Source of the DNA: Actinomycetota bacterium
Lineage (GTDB): Bacteria; Actinomycetota; Acidimicrobiia; Acidimicrobiales; JAMCPL01
DNA length: 27,495 nucleotides
Direction of reading: 5' to 3'
Assembly: GCA_023379725.1 (NCBI GenBank)
Contig: JAMCPC010000068.1
Coordinates: forward strand, 1-27,495
Below are positions 23,824 to 27,495 of the stretch, one piece after another. Under the pieces are notes generated by a model. That model was not told the origin of the DNA, did not search any database, and saw only the letters and a program-made list of their open reading frames with translations. How positions within the stretch are numbered: position 1 is the stretch's first letter; every line of letters starts with the position of its first letter. Both the position numbers and the translations under genes were made by a program.

Positions 23824-25404
23824 ATGCATCTAAAGAACTTCAGACCGATATTACATAAAAACAGTTGGATCTCCGAGAGAAGCGAGTCGGCGCTGGGAAG
23901 ACTTGCCAACGCGGAAAGACCATCGGAGTCAGAGGAGATCTGGCGCTACAGCATTATAGATTCACTTGACTTCGATACCCTTGTCCAAGCTGATACTTAC
24001 AGAGCATACGAGCATGAATCATCGAACCAAAACCAGAGCCCAAGCCCAAGCCAGATAGATGGACAGGGGCAAATAAAGACATCTCTGGATGTCGGTGCAT
24101 ATGTCGACTATTGCGGTCACATTGCTTCACAGGTAGTGAGCAACCGAGCTGCCCTTGTCATGATGTATGACGGGATATGCATAGCGACAGAGCAAGATGG
24201 GATTGTTGTCGATATGAATGGTATGTCGGGTGATGGTAAATCCGGTGACCCATTGAGTGCTGGCAGTATCTCGATAGCTAAAGACATCCAGCAAGCGAAC
24301 AAGAGAGAGGGTCATCTGTTGAGCTCTGATGGAATCTCAATTACTCCACTCCCCAAAGAGATGCCCAAAGGAATTGAATCGTTGGACAACTTGCACCAAC
24401 AAGACATATTTCGCCTGATGAACAGCGCCTACGGACTAGGGCCAGTTGCACTCAATATAGCCCCAGACACATCCGTAGAATACCCGATAGTAGTAGTCAA
24501 CATCTCTTCTTCTTGCCCAACGGAAATTGCTCAGCCGGATGGTCAACCAAATAGCCAAAACGGAGATAACCAAGATGTAGAGATGTCCACCTCATTTTCC
24601 ACTCTCAGTATCAATATCGGAAAGCACGCAGAGGCATCAGTAGTAGAAATACTCATTCAAGCACCAGATGACTGCGGAAGCCAGAAGTTATTTGTGCCAG
24701 CTACCTTGATGAGCATAGATGACGATGCCTCCTTGAACTATGCCAACATTCAGTTGTTGCCTGATTCGCATTGGCAAATTGGCTACCTCGAAAGTACCGT
24801 GGGAAGGAATGCTCAGCTACGATCATTGGGGGTATCTGTGGGTGGATCCTATGCAAGGACGTTGACCACGTCTACCCTGGCTGGTGAGGGCGGATCCAGT
24901 GAGCTCATGTCAGCATATATTGCCACAGACAATCAGATAAAAGACATGAGAACCATACAGACACACAGTGCACGACATACTGTAAGCAACTTACTCTTTA
25001 CCGGGATTGCAGGGGGACATTCGAGTACTGTGTACAGCGGGTTGATCGAGATAAGGCCAGGTGCCAAAGGAAGTAATGCTCTCCAGACTAATCGTAATCT
25101 AATACTATCCGAGCAGGCTAAGGCTGATTCTGTACCCAACCTGACGATAGAGGAAAACGATGTCCACTGTAACCACGCCTCCTCTACCGGCCCTATCGAT
25201 CCTGAACAGATCTACTACCTGGAGAGCAGAGGGGTCGACACTGACACTGCACGTCGCTTAATCGCAGCAGGATTCTTTTCGGATATTTACAGCAAAAATC
25301 CGATTGCGGGCATAACGCAATTCATATCGTCCACAATCGACCAACGGCTAAACCAACTAGTGACCTATCCCGAAAATAACTATAAATTCTCTCCAGCCAG
25401 ATAA
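23824..25404 (+). CDS. sufD: Fe-S assembly protein SufD
   Basis: 526 residues from the ATG at 23824; a TTG at 23788 would add 12. SufD pairs with SufB and SufC in the scaffold. Family marks are EEIWRYSII near the N-terminus, the parallel beta-helix core (LRSLGVSVGGSYARTLTTSTLAGEGGSSELMSAYIA.., THSARHTVSNLLFTGIAGGHSSTVYSGLIEI) and the C-terminal HCNHASSTGPIDPEQIYYLESRGV, which separates SufD from SufB. It is clearly longer than typical SufD (about 400 residues) because of low-complexity inserts (NQNQSPSPSQ and PDGQPNSQNGDNQ). No sufB is adjacent on either side. Confidence 0.9.
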   Translation: MHLKNFRPILHKNSWISERSESALGRLANAERPSESEEIWRYSIIDSLDFDTLVQADTYRAYEHESSNQNQSPSPSQIDGQGQIKTSLDVGAYVDYCGHIASQVVSNRAALVMMYDGICIATEQDGIVVDMNGMSGDGKSGDPLSAGSISIAKDIQQANKREGHLLSSDGISITPLPKEMPKGIESLDNLHQQDIFRLMNSAYGLGPVALNIAPDTSVEYPIVVVNISSSCPTEIAQPDGQPNSQNGDNQDVEMSTSFSTLSINIGKHAEASVVEILIQAPDDCGSQKLFVPATLMSIDDDASLNYANIQLLPDSHWQIGYLESTVGRNAQLRSLGVSVGGSYARTLTTSTLAGEGGSSELMSAYIATDNQIKDMRTIQTHSARHTVSNLLFTGIAGGHSSTVYSGLIEIRPGAKGSNALQTNRNLILSEQAKADSVPNLTIEENDVHCNHASSTGPIDPEQIYYLESRGVDTDTARRLIAAGFFSDIYSKNPIAGITQFISSTIDQRLNQLVTYPENNYKFSPAR

Positions 25405-25430
25405 TTTATAATCAATATTAGAATATCCTC

Positions 25431-25462
25431 TTGACATTCCACTCTACTGGAAGGTGTATAAT
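25431..25462 (+). promoter_or_regulatory. MerR-family-type promoter and operator ahead of merA
   Basis: TTGACA (25431-25436) and TATAAT (25457-25462) are both perfect hexamers but are 20 nt apart, longer than the normal 17. Between them lies a dyad ACATTCCA-N6-TGGAAGGT (25434-25455) with seven of eight pairs. An over-long spacer with a central dyad is the hallmark of promoters that MerR-family activators untwist. The right half CTGGAAGGT resembles the CueR (copper) operator more than the classic mercury operator. No regulator gene is in the window. Confidence 0.75.
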
Positions 25463-25484
25463 TACATTGATCCAGGTAAAACCT

Positions 25485-25571
25485 ATGCCGTTTCAAATGG
25501 TTCAGTTGTATGCAGTACCGAATTGGCTAGTACCACATTGGCTCAGCTGGACAGCCCAAGTGGCAGGTTGA
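25485..25571 (+). CDS. Possible 28-residue leader peptide
   Basis: The ATG follows AGGT with a 7-nt gap and would encode MPFQMVQLYAVPNWLV and a Trp-containing tail. It lies just downstream of the MerR-type promoter in the leader of about 165 nt before merA. Another frame is also open across this stretch, so coding is uncertain. Confidence 0.2.
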   Translation: MPFQMVQLYAVPNWLVPHWLSWTAQVAG

Positions 25572-25633
25572 GGACGGCATCAAGGTGCTAGCCCAGATCG
25601 GCAGAGAAAGAGAACAGGAAAGGGAGATGCAAG

Positions 25634-27355
25634 ATGGCTGATTCACCAGAACTTTTTGGAAAAGGGCAAAGAGCTTTAATCAAGATAGAAGGAATGAGTT
25701 GCAACGATTGCGAACATCATATAAAAACTGCCCTCGAAGAGGCTGGTGTAAACGAGATCGAGGCGAGTTGGAAGAAGGGAGAGGCTCGATTTACATGGAC
25801 AGCCGGAGTAAGCGACTCTGCCCTGAAGGATGCTGTACGGGCTGCCGGATACCGTCCTGGAGAAATCAGCGTACAGAAACATACATCTAATCAGAAGCTG
25901 CAAGAGAACACATTGGCAAAATCGGTAAAGACAGAAAATACATATAACAAAGAATCACATACCGATTACGATCTGATTATTATTGGCGCGGGATCTGCTG
26001 CATTCGCCGGAGCTATAAAAGCCTCTGAAGCCGGTTATCACGTCGCTGTAGTAGAAAAGAGCACTATAGGTGGTACTTGTGTAAACATAGGATGCATACC
26101 ATCAAAGGCTCTGTTGAGGGCAGGTGAGGCCTACTGGCAATACGGTCACCACCCAATAGAGGGTATATCGACAAGCACTGGGTCAATCGATCTTGGAGCT
26201 GTAGTTGCCCAAAAGGACGCTCTGGTGGCGGATCTGCGGAAGGCAAAGTATACAGATCTGATTGCCGATTATGGCTTCGAGGTGATCCGGGGTGCTGCTC
26301 GGTTTACTGACCCTCACACAATAGAGGTGAATGGTGATTCCATCTCCGCCAGGGTATTCATCATTGCCACCGGGGCATCCCCGGCTATCCCCCCCATCCC
26401 GGGTCTGTCAGATACCGATTACCTCACCTCCACCACTGCTCTCGACCTTAAAGATGTCCCCAATCGCTTGGCGGTGATAGGGGCCAATGCTATCGGACTG
26501 GAGTTGGGACAGTTCTTCCAGCATGTCGGGTCATCTGTCACATTCATAGACATAGCCGATCGTATTGCACCGTTTGAAGAGCCGGAGGTGTCGGCTGTTC
26601 TGTCTCAGGTCATCACCGACCAGGGAGGTTCGGTGTATGTCGGCGCTCAGGTACTAAAGGTAAATCAGGCAAAAGACCATATCGACATCTACATTTCTGT
26701 AGCAGGCAAACAAGTTGTAATACCTGTCGATAAGGTCTTGGTGGCAACCGGTAGGCGACCAAACACAGAGGAGCTTGACCTGGCATCTGCCGGAATAGAG
26801 ACTGGAGTTACCGGAGCCATAGCTGTAGACAGCCGGTTGCGCACTACTAATAGCAGGGTATTCGCAGCAGGAGATGTAACTGGGGCACCACAATTTGTAT
26901 ATGTATCTGCATACGAGGGAGTATTGGCAGTGGACAATGCACTATTGGATGCCGGTAGAGAGATAGACCTGAGAGGGCTTCCCCGGGTCACCTTCACGCT
27001 GCCACAAATTGCATCTGCCGGAATCACAGAATCGCAGGCTCGCAAATCCGGAAGAGACATAGTCGTATCGGTACTGCCACTGTCAGCCGTACCAAGAGCG
27101 TTGGTCAATCATGACACAGCGGGACTAGTAAAACTTGTAGCTGATGCTGCCACCAGACAGCTCTTGGGTGCATCAATAATATCGGAAAATGCTGGCGAAA
27201 TTATACAGAGTGCTGTACTGGCTATCCGGCACAATATCACAGTGGACGAGTTAGCTGACACGTTTTATCCCTACCTCACCATGGCAGAGAGTATAAAACT
27301 CGCCGCACAGAGCTTTGATCGTGATGTGTCAAAGCTGTCATGCTGTGCTGCATAA
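25634..27355 (+). CDS. merA: Mercuric reductase with N-terminal metal-binding domain
   Basis: 573 residues, close to Tn501 MerA. It reduces Hg(II) to Hg(0) with NADPH. The N-terminal heavy-metal-associated domain carries GMSCNDC (C23, C26). The pyridine nucleotide-disulfide oxidoreductase core has FAD-binding DLIIIGAGSAAFAGA, the redox pair C149-x4-C154 in GGTCVNIGCIPSK, NAD(P) binding (LAVIGANAIGLELGQFF), ATGRRPNT and FAAGDVTGAPQFVYVSAYEG. The C-terminal vicinal pair C570-C571 (KLSCCAA) is the mercury-handling motif absent from lipoamide dehydrogenases. AAAGGGAG gives a good Shine-Dalgarno. It follows the suf operon after 229 nt and has its own MerR-type promoter. No merR, merT or merP is visible. 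Confidence 0.93.
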   Translation: MADSPELFGKGQRALIKIEGMSCNDCEHHIKTALEEAGVNEIEASWKKGEARFTWTAGVSDSALKDAVRAAGYRPGEISVQKHTSNQKLQENTLAKSVKTENTYNKESHTDYDLIIIGAGSAAFAGAIKASEAGYHVAVVEKSTIGGTCVNIGCIPSKALLRAGEAYWQYGHHPIEGISTSTGSIDLGAVVAQKDALVADLRKAKYTDLIADYGFEVIRGAARFTDPHTIEVNGDSISARVFIIATGASPAIPPIPGLSDTDYLTSTTALDLKDVPNRLAVIGANAIGLELGQFFQHVGSSVTFIDIADRIAPFEEPEVSAVLSQVITDQGGSVYVGAQVLKVNQAKDHIDIYISVAGKQVVIPVDKVLVATGRRPNTEELDLASAGIETGVTGAIAVDSRLRTTNSRVFAAGDVTGAPQFVYVSAYEGVLAVDNALLDAGREIDLRGLPRVTFTLPQIASAGITESQARKSGRDIVVSVLPLSAVPRALVNHDTAGLVKLVADAATRQLLGASIISENAGEIIQSAVLAIRHNITVDELADTFYPYLTMAESIKLAAQSFDRDVSKLSCCAA

Positions 27356-27495
27356 TGTAAAATACACGATTCTTCACAATCAGCCAATACACTCATTCCT
27401 TGACGCAACACAAGTGATGACTGGTAAGTTCGATGCGTAATACCAGATGAGTCGATCGGACACGAACTGGGCATGAATTATATTACTATAGAGAA
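27356..27495. other. Downstream stretch to window end, no gene seen
   Basis: 140 nt after merA. No terminator hairpin with a U-run was found. A TTGACG at 27402 may be a -35, but no good -10 follows at a normal distance. A minus-strand open frame here overlaps the merA end and looks like a shadow. Confidence 0.4.

Noticed and set aside
23824..25404. SufB instead of SufD
   Set aside because: The C-terminal CNHASSTGPIDPEQIYYLESRG and EEIWRYS near the N-terminus fit SufD.
27316..27341. Inverted repeat AGCTTTGA/TCAAAGCT near the merA end as a terminator
   Set aside because: It lies inside the coding region, has a 10-nt loop and has no U-run after it.
25634..27355. Dihydrolipoamide dehydrogenase
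   Set aside because: The N-terminal metal-binding domain and C-terminal Cys-Cys pair are specific to mercuric reductase.
27271..27474. Minus-strand 67-codon frame at the window end
   Set aside because: It overlaps the end of merA, has no ribosome site and no recognisable protein pattern.

Overview
The window looks like chromosomal DNA from an actinobacterium with roughly balanced base composition. The evidence is a SufU-type Fe-S scaffold, a bioB gene followed by a BsaP-type biotin synthase auxiliary gene, a small conserved protein ending in LWWY, many genes with a -10 hexamer 6-9 nt before the ATG (leaderless style), and large secreted proteins built from 'VDTR' modules and Cys-paired propeller repeats. 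I suspect Acidimicrobiia or a neighbour, but that is inference; no rRNA or other phylogenetic marker is present.

Layout. (1) 1-1031: a minus-strand pair, a small damaged ORF and a coiled-coil protein cut by the window edge whose coiled coil is three 105-bp tandem repeats (5 heptads each). Beside it are a short direct repeat and an orphan hairpin resembling an IS200/IS605 end. (2) 1032-10184: a plus-strand surface cluster. It holds an 833-aa exported protein with a seven-repeat propeller inserted inside a VDTR module, a one-piece ECF sigma factor carrying its own zinc-binding domain, transmembrane helix and extracytoplasmic domain (its Shine-Dalgarno lies in the end of the preceding gene), and a 1558-aa exported, C-terminally anchored propeller/Ig-like protein. 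A relic of a VDTR module lies just before the last gene. (3) 10360-18345: housekeeping genes: an RRxx-repeat peptide plus rnhB, bioB-bsaP, pgi, an acyl-CoA dehydrogenase, recO, two small conserved proteins and nadA with a structured leader. (4) 18346-20906: two copies of a 34-bp repeat, a 44-aa membrane peptide and a glycogen-debranching-type enzyme. (5) 21006-27355: sufC-sufS-sufU-sufD without sufB, then merA behind a MerR-family-type promoter.

How the genes may work together. The surface cluster looks like a sensing and cell-envelope unit in which a membrane-tethered sigma factor is co-expressed with an exported protein. The suf operon builds Fe-S clusters, which BioB and NadA in this same window require. 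MerA with its metal-responsive promoter sits directly after suf. Coding sequence here repeatedly shows in-frame short tandem duplications, mostly in linkers and low-complexity segments.

Starts are judged by eye from Shine-Dalgarno or -10 position. Family assignments come from motif recognition, not from database searches.
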